Assembly (NCBI GenBank): GCA_904419785.1 | Contig: CAJFSY010000002.1 | Coordinates: 62,001 to 126,000 of the forward strand | Source of the DNA: an uncultured Neglectibacter sp. | Lineage (GTDB): Bacteria; Bacillota; Clostridia; Oscillospirales; Acutalibacteraceae | Reading direction: 5' to 3' | DNA: 64,000 nucleotides | Shown: positions 15,660 through 24,367 of the stretch, piece after piece | Layout of the letters: each line of letters opens with the position of its first letter | Numbering within the stretch: position 1 is the stretch's first letter | Program-made: the position numbers and the translations under genes | Notes under the pieces: generated by a model | What the model was told of the DNA's origin: nothing | The model's input: only the letters and a program-made list of their open reading frames with translations | Database searches by the model: none

Positions 15660-17018
15660 TTAGTTTTTCAAGCTTTGCAGCGGGGCCGGGATCTTTCCGC
15701 CCCGGTGGATGAACTCCTTGGGAGAAGCGGGATTGACAGGCATAATGGGGCCGCTTCCCAGCAGGCCGCCAAAGTCCAATTCCTCGCCGGCTTTTTTGCC
15801 TACCGCGGGGATCACCCGCACAGCGGTGGTCTTGGAGTTGACCATGCCGATGGCAGCTTCGTCTGCGATGATGCCGGAAATGATCTCCGCAGGAGTGTCC
15901 CCTGGGATGGCGATCATATCCAGGCCAACGGAGCACACAGCGGTCATGGCTTCCAGCTTGGTCAAAGTCAGGCAGCCGCTGCGGGCGGCTTCGATCATGC
16001 CCGCGTCCTCGGTGACCGGGATGAACGCGCCGGAAAGCCCGCCCACACTGGAAGAAGCCATAACGCCACCCTTTTTCACCGCGTCGTTTAAAAGGGCTAG
16101 GGCGGCGGTGGTGCCGTGAGCGCCGCATTGTTCCAGGCCCATGCCTTCCAGGATGTACGCCACGCTGTCGCCAATAGCAGGGGTGGGCGCCAGGGAAAGG
16201 TCTACGATGCCGAAGGGGACGCACAGCCGGCGGGAAGCTTCCTGGGCTACCAGTTGTCCCATGCGGGTGATCTTGAAAGCAGTGCGTTTGATCAACTCGG
16301 CGATCTCAGTCAAAGTGCAGCCGTCTCCATGCTTTTTAATGGCGGCCCGCACTACGCCGGGTCCGGAAACACCTACGTTGATGACGCAATCCGGTTCGCC
16401 GGGACCGTGGAAAGCACCTGCCATGAAGGGGTTATCCTCGGGAGCGTTGCAGAACACCACCAGTTTGGCGGCGCCAATGCATTCCCGGTCGGCGGTGCGT
16501 TCCGCCGTTTCCCGGATGATACGCCCCATCTTCTCCACAGCGTCCATGTTGATGCCGGCTTTTGTGGTGCCAATGTTGACAGAGGAACAGACCAGTTCGG
16601 TCTCGTCCAGGGCTTGGGGGATGCTCTCGATCAGGGCGTAATCTCCAGGGCCGAAGCCTTTATGTACCAAAGCAGAATAACCGCCGACGAAGTTGACGCC
16701 TACCGTGTGGGCGGCCCGGTCTAAAGCTTTGGCAAAATGGATGGGGGAAGCGGTGGGGCATGCCCCTGCGATCATAGCGATAGGGGTAACGGAAATACGC
16801 TTGTTGATAATGGGGATGCCATACTGCTTGCTGATATCCTCGCCGGTTTTGACCAAGTTCTGGGCGTAACGGCAAATCTTGTCATACACTTTCTGGGAAG
16901 CCCGGTTTACGTCGGGATCAATGCAGTCCAGCAGGGAAATGCCCATCGTAATGGTGCGGACGTCTAGGTCCTCGTTGTCGATCATGTTGATCGTTTCCAA
17001 GATTTCATTGGTATTCAA
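15660..17018 (-). CDS. UPF0210 / DUF711 (PFL) family protein
   Basis: A 452-residue protein of the UPF0210 (PFL, DUF711) family. It has family-typical stretches such as [31 protein letters not shown] and [12 protein letters not shown]; the distant relation to pyruvate formate-lyase folds is known, but the catalytic glycyl-radical loop is absent, so it is not an active PFL. Biochemical role unknown. TTG at 17018 with GAGAGGA upstream gives the usual N terminus (NTNEILETI). It follows an ACT-domain gene on the same strand by about 97 bases; these two families are repeatedly adjacent in clostridia and archaea, suggesting the ACT protein is its ligand-sensing partner. Confidence 0.9.
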   Translation of the reverse strand: MNTNEILETINMIDNEDLDVRTITMGISLLDCIDPDVNRASQKVYDKICRYAQNLVKTGEDISKQYGIPIINKRISVTPIAMIAGACPTASPIHFAKALDRAAHTVGVNFVGGYSALVHKGFGPGDYALIESIPQALDETELVCSSVNIGTTKAGINMDAVEKMGRIIRETAERTADRECIGAAKLVVFCNAPEDNPFMAGAFHGPGEPDCVINVGVSGPGVVRAAIKKHGDGCTLTEIAELIKRTAFKITRMGQLVAQEASRRLCVPFGIVDLSLAPTPAIGDSVAYILEGMGLEQCGAHGTTAALALLNDAVKKGGVMASSSVGGLSGAFIPVTEDAGMIEAARSGCLTLTKLEAMTAVCSVGLDMIAIPGDTPAEIISGIIADEAAIGMVNSKTTAVRVIPAVGKKAGEELDFGGLLGSGPIMPVNPASPKEFIHRGGKIPAPLQSLKN

Positions 17019-17114
17019 AAAAGGGTCATCCTCTCAAAACAAAGTGAAAAGCAATCGGTCTGGAGCTGTAAAAACATAAAGCGTCCGGCGTTCACGCCGC
17101 GAAAAAAGAGCGGG

Positions 17115-17396
17115 TCAAATGCGGTGCATGGAATTGAAAATATCCTCGTGCATCACATGGATTTTTAAATTGAGCTTTTCGCCCAGAGCGTTGAACTCAT
17201 CGGCCAAGTCTCCCACTTCCACAGTGGCTTTCGTGATATCCACCAGCATGACCATCACGAATACATCCTGCAAAATAGATTGGGTCACTTCCAGCACGTT
17301 TACGTCTTTTTCCGCGCACATATTGGATACCTGCGCCAAAATGCCGACCATGTCCTTTCCGATTACGGTGATGACCGCTTTTTCCATTTTTTCCAT
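17115..17396 (-). CDS. ACT domain protein (UPF0237)
   Basis: A 93-residue stand-alone ACT domain with the opening AVITVIGKDMVGILAQVS and one beta-alpha-beta-beta-alpha-beta unit spanning the protein. ACT domains bind amino acids or other small ligands as dimers. ATG 17396 has AAGGAA about ten bases upstream; a second ATG three codons on is possible. It is the first gene of a pair with UPF0210, so it probably regulates or stabilises that protein. No DNA-binding or catalytic domain is present. The ligand is not predictable from sequence. Confidence 0.88.
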   Translation of the reverse strand: MEKMEKAVITVIGKDMVGILAQVSNMCAEKDVNVLEVTQSILQDVFVMVMLVDITKATVEVGDLADEFNALGEKLNLKIHVMHEDIFNSMHRI

Positions 17397-17585
17397 TGGG
17401 CACCATTCCTTTCTCTGTCTTTCTGACGTTCATTATGGAGCATAAAGCACTATCCTGTCAAGCGTGGAAAAGTGGTTTCCCTGGTTTTTTGCCATTCTTC
17501 CTTTCCTTTTTTAAGGATTTGTGGTAAAATAACTTTCAAGCGTCTGTTTTGAGTGCGTGCAAGACTTAGAAAGGATGTGGGGTCT

Positions 17586-18401
17586 TTGAAATACCATTTT
17601 GCTTGTGATTGCCACAATCATTCTAATTGCTCTCCCGATGGGAACGACTCGGTTTTGGAGATGCGTTCGCGGGCTGAGGAACTGGGCCTTTGGGCCCATA
17701 CTCTCACCGACCATTGCGAGTGCCAGAAGTTTTCCAGCCGTTACCGTTCCCGTGTAGAGCAGGCTTGGGAAACGATGGCCCTGGAACTTCCACAGGGCGC
17801 GAAGTGCCGGTATTACCGGGGCATCGAATTGGGGCAGCCCAATCAGGACCCCCAGGCCGCCCACGAAGCGCTGGAAGGCCGGGAGTATGATTTTGTCATT
17901 GGCTCCATCCACAATATCCGGGGATATGAGGATTTCTTTTTCCTGGACTATTCCACGGTAGCGCCGGATTTTATCGACCAGCTGCTCACCACCTATTGGG
18001 AAGAAGAACAGGAAATTATCGAATGGGGCCGGTTTGATTCCCTGGGGCATTTAACGTACCCGCTTCGGTATATTGAAGGCGAGCACGGTATCCCGGTGGA
18101 TTTGAAGAAGCACCAGGAAGCCATTGACCAGGTTTTTACCGCTCTGATTCAGAAAGGGAAAGCCCTTGAGGTAAACACTTCCGGGCTGCGGCAGAAAATT
18201 GGCCGCACACTGCCGGATTTGCCCTTGCTGCGCCGCTATCGGGAGCTGGGAGGGCAGTTGGTGACGCTGGGGTCCGACGCCCATTCTGTTACAGACCTGG
18301 GAAAAGGGATCGAGGAAGGCATGGATTTGCTGCGGGAAGCGGGTTTCCGCTATTTCGCTTTGTATGAGCGCCGCAAGCCCATCCTGCTGCCATTGGACTA
18401 A
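17586..18401 (+). CDS. hisJ: PHP-domain phosphatase (HisJ-type histidinol-phosphatase)
   Basis: A 271-residue PHP-domain hydrolase. Metal motifs are DCHNHSN (residues 8-14), TLTDHCEC, GIELGQ, GSIHNI and SDAHSVTDLG, in the order of the HisJ/HisK histidinol-phosphatase family, which removes phosphate from L-histidinol phosphate in histidine synthesis. No other his genes are adjacent, so a different phosphoester substrate is possible. The start is ambiguous: GTG at 17553 and 17577 and TTG at 17586 are in frame; TTG is chosen because AAAGGA ends ten bases upstream and the metal motif then begins at the usual place. It stands alone between the ACT/UPF0210 pair (divergent) and the Lrp gene. Confidence 0.8.
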   Translation: MKYHFACDCHNHSNCSPDGNDSVLEMRSRAEELGLWAHTLTDHCECQKFSSRYRSRVEQAWETMALELPQGAKCRYYRGIELGQPNQDPQAAHEALEGREYDFVIGSIHNIRGYEDFFFLDYSTVAPDFIDQLLTTYWEEEQEIIEWGRFDSLGHLTYPLRYIEGEHGIPVDLKKHQEAIDQVFTALIQKGKALEVNTSGLRQKIGRTLPDLPLLRRYRELGGQLVTLGSDAHSVTDLGKGIEEGMDLLREAGFRYFALYERRKPILLPLD

Positions 18402-18420
18402 AAGGACATTTTTTATTTAT

Positions 18421-18448
18421 TTGACAGTATATACGTTTGATATATGAC
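18421..18448 (+). promoter_or_regulatory. Promoter of the lrp-aminotransferase operon
   Basis: A perfect TTGACA (18421-18426) is followed after 16 bases by TATGAC (18443-18448), a weak -10. The ribosome site AGGAGG lies about 15 bases further on, so the leader is very short. Overlapping TATATA repeats could bind a regulator such as the encoded Lrp protein. Confidence 0.5.
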
Positions 18449-18470
18449 TTTTTGAGAAGGAGGAGTTTCC

Positions 18471-18965
18471 ATGGCAATGGAACAGCTTTTAGAGCTTTTG
18501 CAGGACCAAGCCAATCTTACGCCCGCCCAGCTGGCTGTGATGCTAGGTGAAAAGGAAGAGGACGTGGAGAAGGCTATCAAGAGATATGAGAAAGAAGGGG
18601 TCATCAAGGGATATCATGCTCTGGTCAACTGGGAGCGTACCGAAGTGCCCCGCGCTACGGCGCTGATCGAATTGCGGGTGACCCCCAAAAAGGACACCGG
18701 CTTTGATGAGATTGCCGGCCGGGTGATGAATTTCCCCGAGGTGGAAAGCGTTTATCTCATGTCCGGCGGGTATGACCTGGCTGTTACCGTAACAGGCAAG
18801 ACCATGTCCGATATCGCCATGTTTGTGGCAAAGCGCTTGGCTACCATTGACGGTGTGCTGTCTACCGCTACCCACTTTGTGCTGACCAAATATAAGGACG
18901 GCGGCGTGGTGTTTGTGGATGATTATGAGGAAATTGACGAGAGAGGGAGCAATCTGTGTGATTGA
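18471..18965 (+). CDS. Lrp/AsnC family transcriptional regulator
   Basis: A 164-residue regulator with an N-terminal winged-helix (about 1-55, LLELLQDQANLTPAQLAVML) and a C-terminal RAM/ACT-like ligand domain carrying VESVYLMSGGYDLAVTV. Lrp-type proteins form octamers and respond to amino acids. ATG 18471 has a strong GAAGGAGGAG. The gene overlaps the following aminotransferase by eight bases, so they are co-translated; control of that aminotransferase by its product amino acid is the natural inference. The C terminus is acidic and slightly longer than usual. Confidence 0.92.
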   Translation: MAMEQLLELLQDQANLTPAQLAVMLGEKEEDVEKAIKRYEKEGVIKGYHALVNWERTEVPRATALIELRVTPKKDTGFDEIAGRVMNFPEVESVYLMSGGYDLAVTVTGKTMSDIAMFVAKRLATIDGVLSTATHFVLTKYKDGGVVFVDDYEEIDERGSNLCD

Positions 18966-20127
18966 TTACGAGAATTTAGTCAACCGCAGTGTGAAGAAGA
19001 TCAAGCCTTCGGGCATTCGGAAATTCTTCGACATTGCCAATGAAATGGACGACGTGATCTCCCTTTCCGTGGGAGAGCCGGATTTCCATACTCCCTGGCA
19101 TATCCGGGAAGAGGGAATCCAATCTTTGGAGAAAGGCCGCACCAGCTACACCCCCAACCGGGGCTTTTTGAAGCTGCGGGCTGAGATCTCCAATTTTATT
19201 GAACGCCACTATAACGTAAAATATGACCCGGAGACGGAAGTGCTGGTCACCGTAGGCGGCAGTGAAGCGATCGATTTGTGCGTGCGCACCCTGGTGAACC
19301 CCGGCGACGAAGTACTGATTCCCGAACCCAGTTTTGTCTGCTATGTGCCTATCACGGAGATGGCCGGGGGCGTGCCGGTGATTATCGAGACCAAGCCGGA
19401 AAATAAATTCCGTCTGACTGCCCAGGAGTTAGAGGAAAAGATCACCGAGAAAACGAAACTGCTGATCTTGCCCTATCCCAACAACCCCACCGGCGCTGTC
19501 ATGCGCCGGGAGGACCTGGAAGCCATTGCCAAAGTGGTAGAGCGCCACAACTTGATGGTCCTTTCTGACGAGATCTACGCTGCGTTGACTTATGGCGATG
19601 AACCCCACACCGCTTTTTCCGCCATTCCCGGTATGCAGGAGCGGACGGTCTTGGTCAACGGGTTTTCCAAGTCCCACTCTATGACAGGCTGGCGCATGGG
19701 TTATGCCACAGGTCCCAAGGAGATCATAGCTCTGATGACAAAGCTACACCAGTTTGCCATTATGAGCGCCCCAACCATGAGCCAATATGCCGCCATCGAG
19801 GCCATGAAAAACGGTGACGACGATATTGAGTATATGAAGAGCCAGTATGATATGCGCCGCCGGCTGATCGTGGACGGCTTGAATTCCATCGGTTTGAAGT
19901 GTTTCGAGCCGGAAGGGGCTTTCTACGTGTTCCCCTCTGTGAAATGCACTGGGCTTACCTCTATGGAGTTCTGTGAGCGGCTCATCCGTTCCCAGAGGGT
20001 GGCGGTAGTTCCCGGAGACGCCTTCGGCGCTTGCGGAGAAGGGTTCGTGCGTATTTCTTACTGCTATTCCACCAAACACATCATCGAGGCCTTGGAGCGC
20101 ATGGAAGCGTTCCTGAAAGAGCTATGA
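18958..20127 (+). CDS. PLP-dependent class I/II aminotransferase
   Basis: A 389-residue fold-type I aminotransferase. Visible residues are the SVGEPDF substrate loop, PYPNNPTGA, SDEIYAALTYG, and NGFSKSHSMTGWRMGY containing the PLP lysine (FSKSH), followed by a C-terminal Arg region (GFVRISYC) that binds the substrate carboxylate. It belongs to the aspartate/aromatic aminotransferase clade (PatA-like); substrate preference is not assignable. GTG at 18958 is chosen because GGGAG precedes it by eight bases and the resulting N terminus fits the family. It overlaps lrp upstream and the DUF362 gene downstream (ATGA). Confidence 0.92.
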   Translation: MIDYENLVNRSVKKIKPSGIRKFFDIANEMDDVISLSVGEPDFHTPWHIREEGIQSLEKGRTSYTPNRGFLKLRAEISNFIERHYNVKYDPETEVLVTVGGSEAIDLCVRTLVNPGDEVLIPEPSFVCYVPITEMAGGVPVIIETKPENKFRLTAQELEEKITEKTKLLILPYPNNPTGAVMRREDLEAIAKVVERHNLMVLSDEIYAALTYGDEPHTAFSAIPGMQERTVLVNGFSKSHSMTGWRMGYATGPKEIIALMTKLHQFAIMSAPTMSQYAAIEAMKNGDDDIEYMKSQYDMRRRLIVDGLNSIGLKCFEPEGAFYVFPSVKCTGLTSMEFCERLIRSQRVAVVPGDAFGACGEGFVRISYCYSTKHIIEALERMEAFLKEL

Positions 20128-21257
20128 TGGAGCGTGTCTGGCTCTCCCGGTGCGGCGGCTACGCTCCGGAAGAGCTTTTTCGCCAAGTGGAAGAAGCTTT
20201 TGACATGCTGGGTGTATGGGATGAAATAAAACCCGGTATGACAGTGGTAATAAAGCCGAATCTGGTGATGAGTTCCAAACCGGGGAACGCCATTGCCACC
20301 CATCCGGCCCTGGTAGCCGCCGTGGGAAAATGCGTCCAGAAGGCGGGGGCCGATGTGGTCATTGCGGAAAGCCCCGGAGGGCCGTATACCCCTGCGGCCA
20401 TGAAAGCGGTTTTCCGTGGCTGCGGCTATACGGATATGGCCAAGGATTGCGGGTTTACCCTTTATACCGACTGCAAGAGCCGGGAAGTTTCCTTGCCGGG
20501 AGCGGTGCGGTGCCGCCAGCTTTCTGTGGTCGAACCATTTTTGACCCGGGAATATCTGATCGATATGGCAAAGCTGAAAACCCATTCGATGGTTGGTTTT
20601 TCAGGGGCGGTGAAAAATTTGTTTGGAACGGTGCCAGGTTTGCAGAAGCCGGAACTCCACTGCCGTTTTCCGGAGAAGCAGCCTTTTTCGGAAATGCTGG
20701 TAGACCTGTGTGATTTTCTCAAACCGGATCTATGCTTTTTAGACGGCATTCTTGCGATGGAGGGGAATGGTCCAACAGGGGGTCGGCCCAGAAGCCTGGG
20801 TGTTTTGGGGGCTTCTAAAAGTCCTTACGCGCTAGACGTTTGCGGCGCCGCGCTGATCGGTTTGGAACCGGAAAGCGTGCTCATGCTGAAAGAAGCTGAC
20901 CGCCGTGGACTGGGCCCTATTTCTCCGGAAGAATGCCAACTGGTGAAAGAAAGTGTGGAAGCCTTGGCTCAGCCGGATTTTTTGAAGGCGGAAGCTTCCA
21001 GTACGGATTTTATCGATCGGCTGCCGAAATTTCTGCGGCCCGCGGCGAAAAAGATCGCCACACCCACTCCGAAAATCCGAAAGGCAGACTGCGTGGGCTG
21101 CGGGAAATGTGCAGAAAGTTGTCCCCAGCATACTATTGTTATCCGGGATGGAAAAGCAGTGATCGATTATAAAAAATGTATCCGCTGCTTTTGCTGCCAC
21201 GAAATGTGCCCCAAGCACGTCATCGATATCCGGCGGTGGGGTTTACTGCATTTTTAA
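20124..21257 (+). CDS. DUF362 protein with C-terminal 4Fe-4S ferredoxin domain
   Basis: A 377-residue protein: an N-terminal DUF362 region (residues 1-300, with VVIKPNLV, SPGGPY and HSMVGFSGAVKN) and a C-terminal ferredoxin-like domain with two CxxCxxCxxxCP clusters, CVGCGKCAESCP and CIRCFCCHEMCP. It should bind two 4Fe-4S clusters and act in electron transfer; its partner is unknown. The ATG at 20124 overlaps the aminotransferase stop (ATGA) and gives a compact start; a second ATG follows at once. Being fused in translation to the Lrp-aminotransferase pair hints at a reductive amino-acid pathway, but that is speculation. Confidence 0.88.
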   Translation: MMERVWLSRCGGYAPEELFRQVEEAFDMLGVWDEIKPGMTVVIKPNLVMSSKPGNAIATHPALVAAVGKCVQKAGADVVIAESPGGPYTPAAMKAVFRGCGYTDMAKDCGFTLYTDCKSREVSLPGAVRCRQLSVVEPFLTREYLIDMAKLKTHSMVGFSGAVKNLFGTVPGLQKPELHCRFPEKQPFSEMLVDLCDFLKPDLCFLDGILAMEGNGPTGGRPRSLGVLGASKSPYALDVCGAALIGLEPESVLMLKEADRRGLGPISPEECQLVKESVEALAQPDFLKAEASSTDFIDRLPKFLRPAAKKIATPTPKIRKADCVGCGKCAESCPQHTIVIRDGKAVIDYKKCIRCFCCHEMCPKHVIDIRRWGLLHF

Positions 21258-21330
21258 TTGGAAAGAATAAAGGAATATTGTGAAAAAGAGGCCGGTATTA
21301 CCGGCTAGGAACTACAGAACGGAGAGACCG

Positions 21331-22200
21331 ATGAAACTGAAGGCATACGCGAAAATCAACCTGACCCTGGATGTGACCGGGCGTCGGGAAGATGGGTATC
21401 ACACTTTGGACACGGTAATGCAGAGCGTTTCCGTGTGGGATGAGATTGAGATCAAAAAAATCAACAAACCGGGCATCCGGCTGTTTTGCAACCGGGAATA
21501 CCTGCCTGTGGACACGAAAAACACAGCTTTTCGCGCGGCGCAGTATTTCTTTCAACAGTGCGGCATCACAGGCCAGGGGTTGTCCATATCTATCCGAAAA
21601 TATGTACCCAGCCGGGCTGGGATGGGAGGCGGCAGCGCAGACGCGGCGGCGGTGCTGCATGGTTTGAACAGGATGTTCAGAGCAAATTTACCTCTTGCCA
21701 CACTGGTGGAACTGGGAGCGAAAGTTGGCGCGGACGTGCCTTTTTGCGTGGTAGGCGGAACCTGCCGGTGCCAGGGGATCGGCGAACAGGTGGAACAAGT
21801 GTCCAACTTTCCGGATTGTTGGCTGGTTCTGTGCAAACCGCCTGCTGGCATGAGCACACCCCGTGCTTACGCTTTGATCGATCAGTTCCCGATCTCCCGG
21901 GCACAAGCTACTGAAAAAATGGTGGGGCTGCTCTCCGGCGGCGATTTGAAGCGGATTGGGGAAGGTGTGGCCAACCGTTTTGATGAAACCATGAAACTGC
22001 CCCAAGTGCGGGATATTGAACGGACGATGATTTCCGCAGGCGCATTTGGTGCCAGCATGACTGGCAGCGGTTCGGCTGTGTTTGGAATTTTTGACACAGA
22101 AGAATCCGCCCGGAATTGCATGCAGCAGTTGGAAGGAAAAGGCCGGCTGTACTTGGCCCGTCCTTTGGAACGAAGCTGGGAGTTTATTCCAGATAGATAA
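21331..22200 (+). CDS. ispE: 4-diphosphocytidyl-2-C-methyl-D-erythritol kinase
   Basis: GHMP kinase of the non-mevalonate isoprenoid pathway: phosphorylates the 2-hydroxyl of 4-diphosphocytidyl-methylerythritol. The 289-residue protein starts MKLKAYAKINLTLDV, carries the ATP-binding GHMP motif PSRAGMGGGSADAAAVL (about 92-108) and the C-terminal GASMTGSGSAVFG. ATG 21331 has CGGAGAG just upstream; an earlier in-frame start would add residues not found in the family. It is separated from DUF362 by about 70 bases with a small gccggt/accggc hairpin and ends at a clear terminator. Confidence 0.96.
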   Translation: MKLKAYAKINLTLDVTGRREDGYHTLDTVMQSVSVWDEIEIKKINKPGIRLFCNREYLPVDTKNTAFRAAQYFFQQCGITGQGLSISIRKYVPSRAGMGGGSADAAAVLHGLNRMFRANLPLATLVELGAKVGADVPFCVVGGTCRCQGIGEQVEQVSNFPDCWLVLCKPPAGMSTPRAYALIDQFPISRAQATEKMVGLLSGGDLKRIGEGVANRFDETMKLPQVRDIERTMISAGAFGASMTGSGSAVFGIFDTEESARNCMQQLEGKGRLYLARPLERSWEFIPDR

Positions 22201-22218
22201 CCGAAAAATCGTACAAAA

Positions 22219-22246
22219 AGCCTGGCGTTTTGTAGCCAGGCTTTTT
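22219..22246 (+). terminator. Terminator after ispE
   Basis: agcctggc (22219-22226) and gccaggct (22235-22242) form an eight-base stem, extended by A-T pairs, with an eight-base loop and a run of five T. Confidence 0.9.
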
Positions 22247-22253
22247 ATGTGGA

Positions 22254-22282
22254 TTGACATTGTCGAAAATAGGGAGTACAAT
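22254..22282 (+). promoter_or_regulatory. Promoter of the SdpI-like gene
   Basis: TTGACA (22254-22259), exact 17-base spacer, TACAAT (22277-22282). It directly follows the ispE terminator, so this gene is its own transcription unit. Confidence 0.82.
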
Positions 22283-22304
22283 TCCTGCATAAAGGAGGGA
22301 GTCG

Positions 22305-23009
22305 ATGAAAGGAGCAAAACTTGGTTGGAAAATTTGGGCGGCCTATTTGATTTTGACACTGCTGCCTTTGGTAGTAACAACTGTTGCAGTAGTATGGTTC
22401 CTGCCGGAAGAAATACCGGCTCACTATGGAGTGTTCGGAGAAGTGGACCGCTGGGGAAGTAAATATGAAAGCTTTATTTTTCCTTTGTTGATTATACCTT
22501 TTTCTGGACTGATGTTTGGTACAGCAAAAGCGGCCTCTATGGAGATTTGGCAAAGCAATGGTACTGGACGGAAAATCGTACTGGCCTGTGGTGTTATTGG
22601 GCTTTTGATTTTCAATGCGGTCAACGGGTTTTTCCTCTATACTTCCTGGGAAATGGTGGAAGATTTAGGTGAAGTACCGGATATCGGACTGCGAATCTTA
22701 TTTCTGGTTTTGTCGCTTTTGATTGTGGCGCTAGGTTTGTGGATGCCCATTGTTAAGCGCAACGCTTGGTTTGGAGTGCGCACAAAATGGACCATGGAAA
22801 GCGAAACAGTGTGGGTGAAAAGTCAGAAATTTGGCGGAAAGTTGTTTGCCGCTGCAGGGCTTGTCAGTTTTATATCTGTGATTTTTCCAATGTCATGGAT
22901 GATGGGAATCACCTGTGTTTCTGTTTTTGCCGCAGCAGTTGGTTCGGCGCTTTATTCCAGGCGGGAAGGATTGCGAGAGAAGTCCGAAAAAACGAACAAT
23001 AAATTGTGA
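22305..23009 (+). CDS. SdpI / DUF1648 family membrane protein
   Basis: A 234-residue integral membrane protein. An N-terminal DUF1648 region (about 12-60, with the IPAHYGVFGEVDRWGSK motif) is followed by about five further hydrophobic segments and the SdpI signature MPIVKRNAWFGVRTKWTM (about 146-163). In Bacillus subtilis SdpI both confers immunity to the SdpC toxin and sequesters the SdpR repressor. No sdpC, sdpR or adjacent repressor is seen, so this may be an orphan immunity-like or envelope-stress protein. ATG 22305 has AAAGGAGGG. The basic tail (REGLREKSEK) is cytosolic. Confidence 0.85.
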   Translation: MKGAKLGWKIWAAYLILTLLPLVVTTVAVVWFLPEEIPAHYGVFGEVDRWGSKYESFIFPLLIIPFSGLMFGTAKAASMEIWQSNGTGRKIVLACGVIGLLIFNAVNGFFLYTSWEMVEDLGEVPDIGLRILFLVLSLLIVALGLWMPIVKRNAWFGVRTKWTMESETVWVKSQKFGGKLFAAAGLVSFISVIFPMSWMMGITCVSVFAAAVGSALYSRREGLREKSEKTNNKL

Positions 23010-23041
23010 AAAGGACCCGGAGCAGATTTCCGGGTCCTTTT
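23009..23041. terminator. Bidirectional terminator, sdpI-like/HK
   Basis: A perfect 12-base stem, aaaaggacccgg (23009-23020) with ccgggtcctttt (23030-23041), followed by T-rich sequence on the right. It ends the convergent SdpI-like and histidine-kinase genes. Confidence 0.9.
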
Positions 23042-23047
23042 GTTTTT

Positions 23048-24367
23048 TTATGTGTCGCTTGGAAGGATATTAAATTGGGCGGTTACTTTTGCGCCGCCAT
23101 CCGGCAAGTTTTCAACCTTGAGCGAACCGCCGTGTTTTGCGCTAAGCACCCGGCAAAGGTATAATCCTAAGCCAAAATGAAGTTCTCCCTCTAAAACGTT
23201 TTTCTCTCCGCGGTAGTATGGTTCTGTAGCGCGTTTGAGCGCGGGTGGCGGAAAGCCTGGGCCGTCATCGCTGACTGTAAGAGTAAGATATTTTGCGGTA
23301 ACCTGAGCGGTGGCCCAAATCTTACTTTTCGCGTACCGGCAGGCGTTAGAAAGCATATTTTCAAAGACCTGAAATACCAGTTCTGTGTCTATGAAAAGCG
23401 TTCCTTCACCTTCGCTGGAAAACAGGAAACGTTCTTTCCCGCCCAGTATTTCTCCTGTTTCTTTCAATTCATCGCAGAGGGAGGAAAATGGGACAGACTC
23501 TTTATGGGTCTTTACATCATCCAGCCGCTGTAGAGAGTTCATGCTTTCAACATACCGCTGCAGCCTTATGAGGCTGCGTTTCATGGTCATGACAGTGTCC
23601 ATTGTCTTTTGGGGAGAAAGATCTCCGGAAGGGAACGCTTCCAGTAGGAAATCGCTGTAACCTTGGAGCACGGTCAAGGGTGTGCGCAAGTCGTGAGAAA
23701 ATGCGGCGTTGAGCCGTTTGCGTTCTTCTACGGCAGCCCATAGCGAGCGGTTGTTTTCTTCCAAAGACGCCCGCATTTTCTCGAAAGACTGGCACAATCT
23801 GCCCAGCTCGTCTCCGCTGGGAGCCACTACTTGGAAGTCCAGATCGTTTTGGGCGATCTTTTCTGAAGCGGCGTTTAGAACCGCTAACGGGCTTTTGATC
23901 TTCCAACGGTAGAACCACCAAGCGTCCGCCGCAAAACAAAGCAGGGCAGTAAGCAGATAAAGGGAGATGGCGATCTCCTCTACATTCTGGTATAGAAAAC
24001 GCAGGGGGCCCTCAGGGATAAACTGGGAAGGCGATGTGGTTTCGATAGGATAGATATCCCCAGTTTCTGGGTCTACATAGGCGTAAGGCATGGTGCTTTC
24101 CACGTAGAGCAGTGTTCCGTCTGGAGAAACGGTATACAAAGTGTTTTTTTCACTGATCGTTTCATCGGCAAAATAGGGGGAAACGTAGGTGGAATACAGG
24201 GTATCCTCCATAAAGGAAAGCACCGCTGTTTCCAAATAAATAAGCCCGAATCCCACCGCCGTGCAAAGCAAGGTGGTGCATACCAATGCTCCTTTCAGAG
24301 ACAGGCGCTTCCACCAGGAAAATGCTTTTCCGGGTATGATCTTGCGGTTTCTCAGTTTTATTGCCAT
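23048..24367 (-). CDS. Sensor histidine kinase
   Basis: A 439-residue membrane sensor. Two membrane segments (about 25-47 and 128-152) bracket an extracytoplasmic sensor of roughly 80 residues; a HAMP region follows, then HisKA with the phospho-acceptor AFSHDLRTPLTVLQG (about residue 227) and an HATPase domain with FENMLSNACRYA (N box), VSDDGPGFP (G1) and HFGLGLYLCR (G2). ATG 24367 overlaps the end of the response-regulator gene by ten bases, so the two are coupled. The signal is unknown; the kinase is not next to a Bce-type transporter. Confidence 0.95.
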   Translation of the reverse strand: MAIKLRNRKIIPGKAFSWWKRLSLKGALVCTTLLCTAVGFGLIYLETAVLSFMEDTLYSTYVSPYFADETISEKNTLYTVSPDGTLLYVESTMPYAYVDPETGDIYPIETTSPSQFIPEGPLRFLYQNVEEIAISLYLLTALLCFAADAWWFYRWKIKSPLAVLNAASEKIAQNDLDFQVVAPSGDELGRLCQSFEKMRASLEENNRSLWAAVEERKRLNAAFSHDLRTPLTVLQGYSDFLLEAFPSGDLSPQKTMDTVMTMKRSLIRLQRYVESMNSLQRLDDVKTHKESVPFSSLCDELKETGEILGGKERFLFSSEGEGTLFIDTELVFQVFENMLSNACRYAKSKIWATAQVTAKYLTLTVSDDGPGFPPPALKRATEPYYRGEKNVLEGELHFGLGLYLCRVLSAKHGGSLKVENLPDGGAKVTAQFNILPSDT

